Part shown: in pieces, positions 1-13,477 of the stretch | Position numbering within the stretch: position 1 is the stretch's first letter | Layout: each line of letters begins with the position of its first letter | Assembly: GCA_013396525.1 (NCBI GenBank) | Contig: VWYX01000823.1 | Coordinates: 186,001-250,000 of the forward strand | Direction: 5' to 3' | DNA from: Chaetorhynchus papuensis | Lineage: Eukaryota; Chordata; Aves; Passeriformes; Rhipiduridae | DNA: 64,000 bases | Notes under the pieces: generated by a model | Seen by the model: only the letters and a program-made list of their open reading frames with translations | What the model was told of the DNA's origin: nothing | Databases searched by the model: none | Translations under genes and position numbers: made by a program

Positions 1-3000
1 TGAAATATACTTTTGTTTTTATATTTCCTATATTTATTTTTTAACACATCTAAAGTTCTATTAAATACAGATCTGACTATGACCTAAGGTATTTTTCATG
101 AAGTGTAACTTTGTGGTTTTTTTGGCATTAATGGAATTAGTGCTACTTGTACTTGCTGGAAAGGCAGAAGAAAGACATTTCTTGACAGTTATTAGAAATT
201 CTAACACACTGCTTTTATTTCTTGACTCCAGATTATATCTATTATGGATGTAGCCTTGGGTTTTCCATCTAAATTTCATATGTTTTCCTTCTTTTTCGTT
301 GTAGTGCTCAAATGATGTCTCTTTCAGTGATTTAAAATGGTTTACAGTCATGGATACACTTACATATGATAACAGCGATGTTCTTCCTTTTTTTGGTATG
401 TCAAGATGAAAGCCAATACTATTAATGAAATGTTAACTCATTTGATGGTGCCCTTTTAAATTTTACTTCTTCAAAGATTATGTCTATTTCTTGTTGTTTT
501 AACACTGGTCCTAATAAAGTGTTCGAAGGTGTAGTTGGATTTATTTATTTTCCTTCACGTTTGAAACCCATACTGTTCTATTTGAGGTGCGAGTAACAGC
601 TGTCTTGTTCTGGGTTTTTCTTTTTCAATGCAGAAAATAAAAATACAAAAAATCATAGTCTAGAGATCAGCTGGAATCTATTTGTGTTAACATCTAAAAG
701 AATTTATGTATGGCATCTGTTTCATCTTAACTGGCTAGGGATTTGGAGCAATCTGTAGTAAGTGAAGGAACTTCATTAGCCAGCCATTAGGTGCACCAGT
801 ACTGAGTTAAGTGATGGAATACCTTCTCTTCTGTACAGTGTAATTTTGTTGAGGAGATAAATTGCAGGGTGCATTTTGTCGTGTTGTGTTTTCATGTTAG
901 TTGATTGTAATTATTGTTCATGGGGTTACTGAAGTTAATTTCTATATGGGAGAGATATGTAATTTTCCTAGCTATATAATGCAAAACATGTTCAACTGTC
1001 ACTAATATATTTAAGTTTCATTAGAGCGAATTGTTTATCCTGATTAGACAGAATTGTAGCATGCCTGAAAGAAAAGTAGAGCGGTTATAGGATTTGCTTA
1101 CAGTTATGCACTCTGCATATAAACATGTTTATAAAAGGAAACACTCTCCAAAGTGAGTAAAACAAATTAAGTGGACAGAATTGTGACTTTCCTAGCTGTC
1201 CACAATGATGCTGTGACTTCACTGATAATTTCTTTTCCCTTCTATTTTCATTTTGGCTGCTGGCTGCTAGTTGCTTCCCATGCCTTACATTACTAGGAAG
1301 AAAATGTATTATGGCTTAATTTCTGAGCCCCGTGACTTGCACTTTCTAATAGATCTGTAGGATTTGAGGATTAAATTGCACAGCTGTTTGTAGAAGAAAT
1401 TGGATGTGACACAAGCTGCAGGTAAGATGTCTCAGAGGTTTTTTTCTAGACTGAATAGAAATCTAAAATACTCGTGGCCTTCAAGAAAAATCAAAAGCAC
1501 CTTTCTGGGAATACAGTGCTCTTGAGAGGGTGAACTTAAAATCAGCAAACCCAGGTCAGGTAGGCCAGTGCTAGATGGCAGCTGCAGGCAGGTGTATAGC
1601 ATTTGCACAGGCATGACATTCAGGAATCCTGGTCAGAGATTATCTGCCCTCTGACCTGCTGCACAACGCTGTGCATAAGTGAAGGGCCAGGCTGATTTCT
1701 GCTTTTCCTAATGCACTCGTGTTTATCCCCTGAAGAGGCGACACGTCTTCTCTTTAGGAAAGCAAACATACTTAGATGGCAGGTATTTGAATAAAAAGGG
1801 ACTCGTTTTGGAATGTATATGGAAATCTGTCCAACATAAGACTTTTTTAGATGTCTAGCATTCACCTAGATTTTATAGACTGCCTTGTGATGAGTCAGTC
1901 TCATATTGAAAGAGAACCTTCTGCCTGGTGAGAAGAAAGCTAATAAAGGAAACACTGTTTCTCTCTCTCTGTTGTCACATTTTCACTAAAAAGAGCTGTA
2001 TTTGTATCATTCTGTTACAAGACCTTTGAAAGCTGCATTTCACCTTCTCAAAGCATAGCAGAGCTGTATAGTTTGTTGGTATTTTCTGTCAAGAGGAAAA
2101 GCTCCACAGGCACTTCAAATGTTGCATGCTGCACTTGCTTCTTAAACAGCAGGGAGAGGGAGGGTGTCAAATCTTACCATCTTTCTTCTGACCTGTTGCT
2201 TAATATCCTGTATCCTAGCTCTGTGTTATTTTAGTAATAATGCAGTTTGTTGGCTGAGTGGTAGAAATCCAAGGTGAAAAATTAAATAGCCCCTTTAAAA
2301 AAAACCACAAAAAACCTGCCCTTTTTTTCTCAAGAATGTTGAGGTAATGAATGGCAAGTTCACTCTGGGCAAAATAATTACGAATACTATTTGTACATAT
2401 TCATCATCCCTGGACTCCTTATACTCGCACTGTATATATCAACAAGAGGCTTTTCAAGCATTTCACTGCACATTCTTGTTGTGTTGGCTCCCCATCTTGG
2501 AGTCCACCTCTAGACTTCTTTCTTCTTCAATAGTCATAAAGCAGCCTGGTGTCAAATATTAACTTCCAGGAAAACCACATTTATAGAGTGTAACCAATAG
2601 GTGAACATAAATATTAACCAGCATTCCTCTCTGTCTTCCCTTACACATATCCAAAACCATGCAGTCTTGATTTTGAAAGCTACAGTTTAAGGCTGTCAGA
2701 TGTTAAACCTCTGTCACAAAATTCAATTACTTGCATGCATATTTCTTACGTATACACTATATAGGAGTTTTTAATCACAAAACAGTATCTAAGGGATGAC
2801 ATTGTGTTTCCTGTCAATTTTATTTTTTTTTTTTTTAAATCTCTCAGTAACTGGAAGCTCTTCAACTACAGCTTCCATGAGATGGAAATGCTATTGCTAG
2901 GATCTATTACAGAGGTCACTGTTGGAAGAAGATTTCTGGAGAAAACCAGTGAATTACAATTTCTAATTAATTCATTTTGTGCATCTAAATGTCTCTCCAC

Positions 3001-5429
3001 CCTGTCCAGGCTCAGAGCACAATGCATACCTACTCTGCCAAAGTTTCCTATTGATCTCCATTAGGTCAGGTTTCCTTTCAGAGCACCACCCTTAGTGGCT
3101 CATGTTTAGTTACCAAGGCAAGGAGTTACTCCTGTCATGCACATCTTGGATTTGGAAAACTGCCACAATTACAAACACTTACTTGTTTTCCAGTGCTTGA
3201 CAGAATGCTAGAATGAAAACTGCTTTTAATTGTACAAAGGCTGCTGTAATTGCCTCATCCTTTGCATGGCATTTCCATTGTAGGTTCTCCTTTCAAGTAT
3301 CACAGACTCTATCCAAAGAGGAGGAGGTCTTACTCATCATTGTATTTCCTAATTTATCCATGCGGAGTAGCAATCTGTCCTTCCCTCTGAGCAAAGATTT
3401 AATGGAGAATGACTGACATGAAAGTTCCCATTTTTGCAAGATTTCCTGGCTCTTCTAAAATATGCCACAAACTTTCTTAGGAATTTAAAGCTATGCTATA
3501 TCTGTCCAGTGAGAACAGCATATTTTATGATGAATTTCCTCTGCTGTTTCATTATTTTTAGGACTGAATCCCCAAAAATGTAGCTTGAGTGAGTAAGATT
3601 CTACTGAGATCCATTTTAGTGAAAAGTATAAATGGATTTATTTATGCAAGTTGGAAAGAAGCTGATAAATGGAAGTTACTTTAGCATCTATTCTTAAACA
3701 CTACTTCAACCCACAGTCCTGTGAATAACACAGTCTTACGAATCTGTGAGATTATATAAGAGGACAAATATTCATAAATACCTTTTTTATTTCTTTAGCG
3801 TAAATTCTCACACTTCTGAATTTATTCCATTCCCTGGCTTGAAGTTTATTCTGACACTAAATAAGGAAAGTAACTTGTGGAATAATCCATTCTGCACTTT
3901 CTTAAATGGTGATATTGGAAAGTATCTTCCCACTGATCAGATTATACTCAGAAAGATAAGTGTTCTAGGCTATGATGTGACATAGTTAGAAATGGGTCCT
4001 TAGCGGCAATGAAAAACAGACAGACGAAAAAAGTTCCCATCCTAAATATATTCCAGAAACCTATTGTGTAAAATTAAGTTAAAAACTTCACTGTGATGAA
4101 AAATAAGTACTGAATTGTTGCAAATTCTTACAGTGCAGTTGGTGTCATGCTATATATTCAGGATTGGTATGACAATTTTCTGGATATGGAGTTATCTGAT
4201 GATGCTCAGTAAACTCTTACACATAAAAAGATATGAAAATGTACTTCATTGGTTCCCTTGAATGGTGGGTTTTTTCCTCCTTTCAGAGTGTGAACTTTAT
4301 TAACGTGTTTGACTAACTTGTCTTGTATCAGAAAACATAAATACCCAGGAGAAGAGAGGTGTGAGCAAAAGAAGTGTAAGAGATTCTAAAAAAAAATATG
4401 CAGATTTTTCCTAGCATTTCAGTCTTTTATTAAAGGTAATGAAATCTAATTTTTGATTGCTTTTGGTAGTATCCATGCCCAAAATGCCTATAAGTCCTGT
4501 CAGAACTAGATAAAACTCAATTTTATAAATGGAAACGGCTTCCTTAACAAGATTAAAAGTGTGGAGGAGAAGTTCTGTGGGATTTGCTGTGTTTACCAAG
4601 CTGGTTGCCACTAACCATTAGTTACAGAACTGTTTATTGCTTGCCCTGTTCTCAATTGCCAGGGGTTTTAGTTATCTTTTGCATGGGAAAAAATATCAGC
4701 CAGAAGATTTTGGAGATTTCTGGATGCAAGGACTAAACACTGATGTTTGATGTTTGTTCACATCAAAAACACAGAAGCAATACGATATCCCTAAGCTTTC
4801 AAGCAAGGACTTGACTCTTCACAAGGAATTTCTGTCAAGGGAGGAGTGGCTTTTTCTATTCCTGTGAGCATCCCACTGGGGTTGTAAGCCTTTGAAAAAA
4901 ATCACGTCTCAGCAGAGACTTGCTAAGGTTTCAAAGAATAACCCCCCATAGATTCTGACTGTATTAGAACATGACTGACCAGTAGTACTGTTAGAGGTTG
5001 AGAGCATCTTTACTGCTGGTGTTCTGGACTGCTGAATGTAGTTTCCATCTAGACAACAGAACAGAGTAGGACACAAGGGTGTGTCCCTGTGCTCTTCATA
5101 GTCTGGTAATTTCCTGGCATCACAGGAAGGGAGTGAAAAAAAGGAAAGAGGTGAACCTGCAAAATGGAAAAAACCTTGGCAGAAAGTCTGTGAGAGAACA
5201 GAGACAGAAGGCCAGTTCAACTGAGTGTAGATTGAAAGGAGCTGGAAAGCAGCAATACTGAGGAGACAAGGACTGAGGCTGGAAATAGCTGGGCAGAAGT
5301 CAAGGGGAGCAGGGTCTACTAGGAGAAAAAGGGCTTCTAGAGCTGGGGCAGACAGCAAAGATGGGACTTGAAAGGGGAAGCTTGCGGAAGCTTGCGGGAT
5401 GACTAGTGCCACAAAGACCAGCATATCTG

Positions 5430-5765
5430 CCATTAGAGGAAAGACTGAGAGAGCTGGCACTGTTGAGTCTGGAGAAGAGAAGGTTTAGAGGGAAATTACC
5501 CATATGTACAAATACCTATTGAAAGCAGAAGTGGCAGTGGGCACAACTGAAATATGTGAAATACATAAGAAGAACTGTCGTGAGAATGTGGCCCATCATT
5601 GGATTAGGTTGCCCAGGGGAACTCTGGAGTTGCCCTCACTGGAAATATTCAGTGCCCTCAGCAGCCTGCTGTAGTGGCTGACCCCACTTTAGCCAGAGAG
5701 GTTGGTCCAGAAAATCTCCAGAGGTGCCTTCTGACCGGAGCTGTTGTGGGATTCTGTGAGTAGGA
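5430..5765 (+). mobile_element. CR1 LINE 3' end, degraded
   Basis: This reads as the 3' part of an avian CR1 retrotransposon in sense orientation. It has a GAGAGAGCTGGCACTGTTGA-like segment, then TGGAGAAGAGAAGG. Next come a GGTTGCCCAGGGGAACTCTG-like block, GGAAATATTCA, and a terminal ATTCTGTGAG near 5752. These landmarks occur in the expected order for CR1. The copy is diverged and contains small insertions, so it is old. The 5' boundary is approximate. Confidence 0.85.
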
Positions 5766-8700
5766 CCGACTGGAATGCAAGCGCTGTGATGAGAAGCCTG
5801 GGGAGAAAACAAAATTGAGTCTATATGTGAGAAGTAATACTGGCAAAGGAAGTTAAGTAAGGGGAAAATTACATGTGGGTCATGGGTAGCCTACAGGATA
5901 GATAAGAAAGGATCAGATTTAGAGAAAGCTGAGAAGTGAGCCTGAAATGTAGTCTGCATCTCACTATTTTTGAAGTGCCAGCATAAAGCTGCAGAACTGA
6001 AAACAAAGTCATCCCTGCAAAATGAAGTTCCATGTCACTAGGTTGTCAATCCCTCCCTGTTGCCCCATTGCCTCAAAGCTGCAGTTGTCTCCACTGGGGT
6101 CTTGAAAGCTCAAAAGCTGTTGATGATTCTGGTAGATATCTGCATAATAGCACAAAATGTTCTGTGAAGGAAAAGTTACGTGCAGGTGTCAAAGTCAAGC
6201 CTTCATTAGTTAGGAAATGCCAGATTTTGATTGCCAGTGAAGTCTCTTATTTGTTCTTCTTCAGGGTGTGTGCCGAGACAATGTGCAATTGTCTCATTAG
6301 CAGTAATCTTTAGCTCATTCAGTGAAGAGGATGATTGTGCTCTGGGGTGTCTCGTAAAGAATCAGGTGTTTTATAAAGGGGTTTCTTGGCAGTAAGACCC
6401 TTACTGGATTTCCAGAAAGTTGAAACTCATTGTCAAACAAGGCAAAAGACTTCAGGAAGAGAAAGAAACCTTTTTTTGATGGAAGAAATTGAGCTCCACT
6501 CTCAAAAACCTGGATCCTCATGAAATTTTTGAGCGATTCTAGGTAGGTCTCATTAAACCGACTCTTTCACAAATGGCTATTGATAGAATTTAATCTGGGC
6601 CCCTGCACTGGGGTCCTGGAGAACAACCCACAGAACTGCTCATTTTTTTCAGCTACAACTGGATTCAGTGGTAATTTCACCCTGCAAAATATTTAGGAAT
6701 AGTAGCACTGTTGTATTTGTGACAGGCAATGATATAAGAAGGTAGCTGTATGGGGGAAAATGATATAATTTATTAGACCCAGTGGTACGCCTGAAAAATA
6801 AACAAGCAAACTTTAGGGTATATGGGCTCGTGCTGAGAATGAATGACTCTGTTTGCTGAACAGTCCCTGGACTGTGTGTGCAGCTTGCCAGGCTGGGTAA
6901 GAGGCACAGCTCAGCCTGTGTCAGGGGTGAGGGAGGCCTCTGCTAGGGAAAAGGGAGTTTTTGACTAAGAAAATTAATTTTTTTTTGCTCTAGTCTGTTT
7001 AATACACTATTGATATGGTTAGTTATGTGCCTGTGACGTGGTTTTGTGCCTGTGTGACCGGCAAATGTGAAAATAATGCATAGTTATTTGCTTTGGCATG
7101 TGGAAATAACAGGCAATAAGAAGTTTAGCATCAAATTCAGCTATTAATTACTAAGATGTCTAAGCAGAGAATACTGTTCAATTCAAAGTTTGATAACTTT
7201 GCCTGAATTAATTTATGGTTTTATTGTTTTTAACAATATGAAATATTCCTATGGTGATTGGTAATGATAATTTTCCTGCTTTCACTTGATCTCCTTGTCT
7301 GTACTGTAAGTGTATTTAAGTAGATTCTTTGGCTCTACTCATGTCACACTGATTTTTGCCAATTTCTTCCCTGAATCTCCAGTTTTGGACTAGTTTTCTT
7401 TTGTCTCCTTTTAAATCCTAGTTCAGACCATTGCCTTTTTCTCTTTCTCAGCTGCCTCTTAGCATTCTTAGTCCTTGGCAGAGTGCCCAGCAGAGCTTTT
7501 CCTCACCAAATACTATTCACATGCTTTTAAAGTGACACTTGATTGAGAGAAAGGGAAAACTAGTATCAAAATAAATGGCGAGGTCAATACAGGTATAGCT
7601 GGAACATTAGTTCTTGAGCCCATAGCTCTTTGTTATATGTTAGTGATACCTGATGATATCTATTTAATTTTTCTAATCCTTGCTGGAAAAAGTCACAGCA
7701 TGTGATTTCAATTTATTTCTTATTCCTCTAGAGAAAGTTTGATGTTCTAGCAAGTTGTCTTTCATAAGGAAACTGATCAGTGAGGAGAGACAACTATGGT
7801 CCTGGGCTTTGTTTTGCATATTACTTAAATATTCTTTAAGTTATTTGCTGACCTCTTTATTAATTGCAACATTTGAGTTAACCATAAGTGATTCAAATAA
7901 AGCATACTTGATTTTCTCCTAATTTCTTTAGAGACGTCCTTTGCTTATCTGAAGAAGTTTCTGAAGGTGTCTGAGGTCTGTATGGTGTGTGCAGAAGGAT
8001 GGTGTTTGCATACTTAGGGATCCAAGCAGTGAGGCTCTGCCCAGCCCTGCCCAGGAGTTCCCTCCTGCTCCCAGACCCAAGACAGCCCCCAAACCCCATA
8101 ACACCCTGATGGGACCACTGGTAGATTTTTGTTGACTTTTCTAGTCCTTTTCCTTTTCCTGGAGCAGGGTTGGATATGTGTTTCAACTGACCCTTGGCTC
8201 CAGCCCCAAGTGTGCATTTCTGCCTGGAAAGCACAATGGTGAATTGCAGCTGCTTCCCAGGAGAATTGGGGCCAGCTTGATAGATGCAGGATCTTCACGA
8301 GAAATGAAAGAGGCACTGCATGCTTTTGCCTGTCCATTTACAGTTCTGATCTAAGCAAAGTTCTGGATTTTGTAGCCTGGTTCTGGGTACTAGGGACAAT
8401 AAAACAATTCACTGTGGTTTCTCTTCAGAGGATTCAATAGATATAATTCATCAATCAGCAGATATGCAAAGTAGCTGCAAATTGGAGAGCAAATTTCTCT
8501 GAATTCATTTATTTGGATTTTGAATTTAATTGTTAGAAAAAACTACTCTTATGTTATAAGAACATCTCAATTATTTCACTATTTCCCTGTTAGGCAGACA
8601 TGGAATTTTGTAGGTTAGAGATGACCACAAGCTGCACCATTCCCAGTGTTTCCCAGGCTTCTGCAGCCAACTGGGTTCTATTCCCTGTGCCTGTGCACCT

Positions 8701-11700
8701 GCCATCCCGCCACCACCACACTGGGCTGGAAACATTGTTACAGCTATTTGAACTTGGTCACCAGCAGGGTTCAACTGTGAGTTCTGGATTGATGTTCAAG
8801 CAGCAGAGGAAGTTTTTAGGCAGCTTTAGGAAAGATCAGCAGTTTTGAGCAATGTGGAATATAACCAGCTGTGAAGGTGGAGATGTAGGATGGGGCTTGC
8901 TTTATTGTACCAGGTTATAAATTGATTTCTATGAGATGACAGCTATCCTCTTCTGTGAATTTTTATGCATGTTTCCTACCCACTGTTAGTTTTAAATATA
9001 TACTGATACAAACGGGTTGTATTTCAAAAAGTTAAATTTTCCCTAATTGGAGTTCAGGGGTTTTTTCTCCACTATAGAAAGAAGTGAGAGTATGTCCAGA
9101 CGCATGAAAGTATTGGCTGTTAAAATAGCTATTTAAATATGCAAATGATAAGAACCTGCCTTAAATTTTGATAATTTTTTTTAACCTGGGGACGTCTTTT
9201 CTTGCCATGCTGGGTTAACAGCACTGCTTTGTTTTGCATTTTGATGGCTCTGTGTTTGCAACAGAAACTCAGAGAGGTAATCTTGGAGACACTGAAATTT
9301 TCATCAAAAGTTTCGGAGTAGTTTAGGCTGCTGATCTCCAAAATATGCATGCACAGCACCATTTAATCCCATCGCTGCTATTAAAACAATTTGCTAGAAA
9401 ACCATGCTACATGTTTCAGTAAGTTGTTTTATTTTCCTTATCTCACTTTTCCTAGATTTACTGTAGCTGGGCAGAACTTGCTAGCAATCAGGTGTCTTCA
9501 GCTGCAGGCAGAGTGGGAAGCTGGGTAAAACATCTGCAAACCTGGTGTGGTTGTGGATTTATTGTCTTCGTTCCCACCTCTGGTCCAGCTGCCATCCAAG
9601 GCTGAGAGTTTGGGTGGATTAATGAGAGGAAACTCTTGGCCTTTCTCCCTCTTAGACTGAGGGAGACAGGTCACAGTTTAATTTTCCTTTCTGCTACCTT
9701 GCTCATGCCTTTAGTACTGTTGGGATACAGAGGGCAGCAGGATGGAGCTAATTTGTGCTGGGGAATGCATGTGTCAGTAAGCTCTAGGAGGGCCAAGGGG
9801 ATTAGGGATGAGGTGGGGGAGAGGTTCTCATCAGAGATCACCTCCAAACACCCCCTCCACCACTACAGTAAGAGTAACTCAAGTTGTATGTCCTCTTAAT
9901 CTTGGAGAAAAGCAAAAGTCAATTCTGCCTGCAGTTCTGTGATGGTTTAAAGCAGCCTTAGCTGAATGTAGGTGCTTTAGGAAGTACTAGTGGAAACAGA
10001 GCAAGCTCAGTGCCAAAGCTGTGGTGTGGTAGCATGGATTCCTTATCTTTAGATGTTCAGAAGCAGCATTCATTAACCTGAGGAACATTTGGGCAGCTTT
10101 CTTAGTAAATCAGGTTGTACTCTCACTCCAGCCACATCCTGACCCACCATCTTCCTCCTCTCTCCTCCTTGGTCTTCAGTCCAGTCATTCTTGTTGCTGG
10201 CAAACAATGCCCCTGCCTCAAGGAGTAATATCCCCCATTAGTGCCTGAAGCTGTTAGCCAGCATGGACAGGCTGGGGAGATGCCTGGCACTAATTGCCTT
10301 CTCATCTTGTCGAGCTGCTGAGAAATCTGGTCTTTTTTATAATGGTGTCATTTCCTTGTGGGACACATAAATGGTGCCTTAGTTCTGCCGAGAGCCAGGT
10401 TAGCATTTGTGAAAGCTATTAAAAAGTTTGTAGATGTCAAGTAAATGTATATGATTAAATAAGTGATTCAGCTAGTATAATTAACAGATGGCAGGAACAA
10501 TTACATATTCATATTTCAGGCCAACAACATTTGGTAGATATAATTGCCTTACAGGTGTTAACTGCCCTTTATCGTGAAATGAGGTGTCTCTAAACACTGA
10601 AGGTACTCAGCAAAGTGACTTGTGGTTACGAACTTACAAGGAGGTTAATGGCTCTCCTTTTGCACATGGTATTGGAAAGCTGAATTCAGCTCCTAAGTCT
10701 GATACCAAACCTATGAAAGTGGAGGGAAAGAGACGAGCAGCTGTTACATAATCTGATTTGTGAAAAAAGTCACTGAGCAATACAATGGGTTTAAATTCAC
10801 TTTGATGCTTGAGAAATGCAAAGTCCAAATAGGCGTTCAGGGACGAAGAGACATCTGCTGGAATAACTCCTTGGTTTTTGGTGTTTTGGTTTATTTTTTT
10901 TTTTTTCTTAATTACTTTTTCTTCCCCTTATGAATTGCATGTCATTTGGATTAGATTTTAGTAAAGATTGTGATGACTTGTGGCCAGAAGAGCAAAAATG
11001 AATAAGTAGGTGGTAAGTTTATGCTCATTTTGTAACTGTTTTTTTTAATAGAACCCAAAAGTGATTATTCACTGTAAGTCTTATATAATAAGGTTGCCAA
11101 AGATGATAACTTGCATGTATAAAACACAGACACTGCAAATAGTAATTTTTGAAGGTTCTTTGTTTTATGCCTTACATTTAGCACTTGATTTAAACAAAAA
11201 GAGCTAAAAGAATTGATGGAAAATAAAATAATTTTCATTGGTAGGTAAATAGGACATTAATAAAATTTTACCATTTCCACAGATGCAGGGGATAAGGTAT
11301 ACAATCAAGAGCAAGGGCTTTCTTGACAGTTGGTATCTAGAGCTATCAAGACCTTAGAGTGGTTTCAGTATTATTATTCCAGCATTGCATTATTTTGATT
11401 AAGGCTGTTCATTAGGTAGCCTAGTTTACTCCTGTTTGGCATCATTGATTGCTATTTATTAAACAATTTAGGCAGCTTGAACACTAGCTTCCAAGATCAC
11501 ACGAAATATATCCATATTGAGAGTCGTATTTATACACAGTGGTGGTTCCTGCATTGATTCTGGTCGTGGTTTTCAGCTGTGTTTGTCAGGGAACACAGCA
11601 ATCGTCCTCTTCAGATATATGTTAGGGGAGAGGGAGCAGAAATGGTGTGGAAGAGCAGGAAGAAATGAGTCTAGAGACTTCTCTCAGATACAAACTTACA

Positions 11701-13456
11701 TAGAATGGAAAACATTAATGATTGTAAACACTGCTGGCTGGCTGCTGAAGCACAGGTTACACGCCTTTGAGGTGTACCAAAGCCTGCTGTGGTGCTTGGA
11801 AGAGTTGGGAGGGCCTGGCTGGGGTGCAGCGCTCCAGCAATGGGCTCTGCAGCCTGTGCTAGGTGTGGCATGGGTCATGCCCGTCTTGATAGGTGCTCAA
11901 ACCCTGGGACCTGAAGCACAAAGAAATATTCCTCGTCATTAAAATGTTTATCTCTTTGGTAAGTTTTCCTGTAGTAAAAATGTCACATGCATTATTCTTG
12001 TTATGCAAAATAGCAGCAAATGGCAAAAGGTCAATGGTAGCCGTCAAGATTATCAGAGAGTAATTGTAGCAGTTTCATGGCATATCAAATGTGAAGGCTT
12101 TTATTTAATAATAGTTCAATGGAGTGGCTGGGAAGTAAATATCAAATGCAAACCAAATGCTATGTGAAAGGAATGCAAGGGGTTTAATTTTTTTTTCACT
12201 TTGTGGATTTGTGGCTCTTGCTCACTCAATCATTTTGAGTCCCTCTATTGCCACAGCAGATGTTTCAGCTCCTCCATCTCTGATCATGTATATCTGACAG
12301 TTTTGAAGTCTTTGCAAGTATGACTTGATTATATAATAATTTCTTTCTTTTGTAACCTTCGCAATTTTTTTTCAATTTTTATTCTGATGGAAGAGTATGG
12401 AAATGTACCATTTCAGCAAAAAGACATCCTAGACTGAGATGGTTTTACATGTGACATACTTTGAAACTGAATGTCTGTCCTGAGAATAGAGAATTAGATC
12501 TTCTTGGAGCAGTTTTGACAAATGCTGCTTGACTTACCAGTTGTGCATTAGAAGCAAACAGGATTGCTGAGATTTTGCTATTTTCTTACAGAAGTGTCAT
12601 ATATGTGAAAATAGCATGATGCTGCGGTAGCGATCCCATATGTTTGAGGGAAAGGAAGGAATTGCGTGTAACGTACTGCAAATCTTGAAAGTATAAGGTA
12701 ATGTTAAATACAAGGAAAGACTGAAGAGATTAACTTAAAACAAAATATATTAGGTGCACTCCAAAGTCCAGGAAAAAATACCCACCCTTTTCCTCTTTTT
12801 AAATCTGTTTTCTGTTAGGAGGGTATGAAATTAAATATTTGGATTGTTTCTTTAATTTATTCATTTATTATCACAAGTGAAAAAATGAAAGGGTAGGGGG
12901 TTCAGTACGCAGTAGGTACACAGTAGAGCTAACCACTTAAATCTTAGTTTAAACCACTTGAATTGTTGTGTATTTCAGTGCTAAGTGACAGTTGTTTCTC
13001 CTAGTTTTAATATTGAGTCAGTTTGCTGAACCCATTTTAAGGGTTAGGAAGCTGATTTTGAGTTCTGTGCGTCCTGAACTGGAGCATTTTTCACATATGG
13101 ACTGTAGTTTTCAATTATTTAAAAAAAAACATTTCAGGTAGGGATTTCTGGCAATTAAAAACAGCATTCACAGTTTTACTCATTTGGGTTTATTGGGCTG
13201 GTATGAAAAGACAGAGATGGCCAGCAAAACATATTCAGTTTAGAAATGCTATATCAGGGTTTTAACAGTGATTTATTAATTCTGGCACTATTGCAAGGAA
13301 ATAATTAATTTTATGTAAAAATTATTTAATATGGATTGCTATGTCTATGCTGTGCATTGTTGAGTTTAGAATGCTTTTAACCTTGCTTGCATTTTGGAAA
13401 AAATCTATAATTGTTTTTACACTATTTTACAAAGTATTATTTTGTTCAGTGTGATT

Positions 13457-13477
13457 GGGGGGGGGGGGGGGGGGGGG
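13457..13477 (+). repeat. Poly-G homopolymer, 21 G in a row
   Basis: An uninterrupted run of about 21 guanines lies in otherwise AT-rich intron. The transcript (sense) strand carries the G run, so the pre-mRNA could form a G-quadruplex. Run length in an assembly is uncertain because long homopolymers are error-prone. Confidence 0.9.

Noticed and set aside
4909..5460. 183-residue minus-strand open frame, the longest non-exonic one
   Set aside because: No family resemblance. Low-complexity Ser/Leu/Pro composition, start inside the antisense of a CR1 tail. Chance frame.
11517..11942. 141-residue plus-strand open frame
   Set aside because: No recognisable domain, no splice-compatible homology with PTPRM, and shadow frames on the other strand are equally open. 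Probably a GC-richer chance frame.
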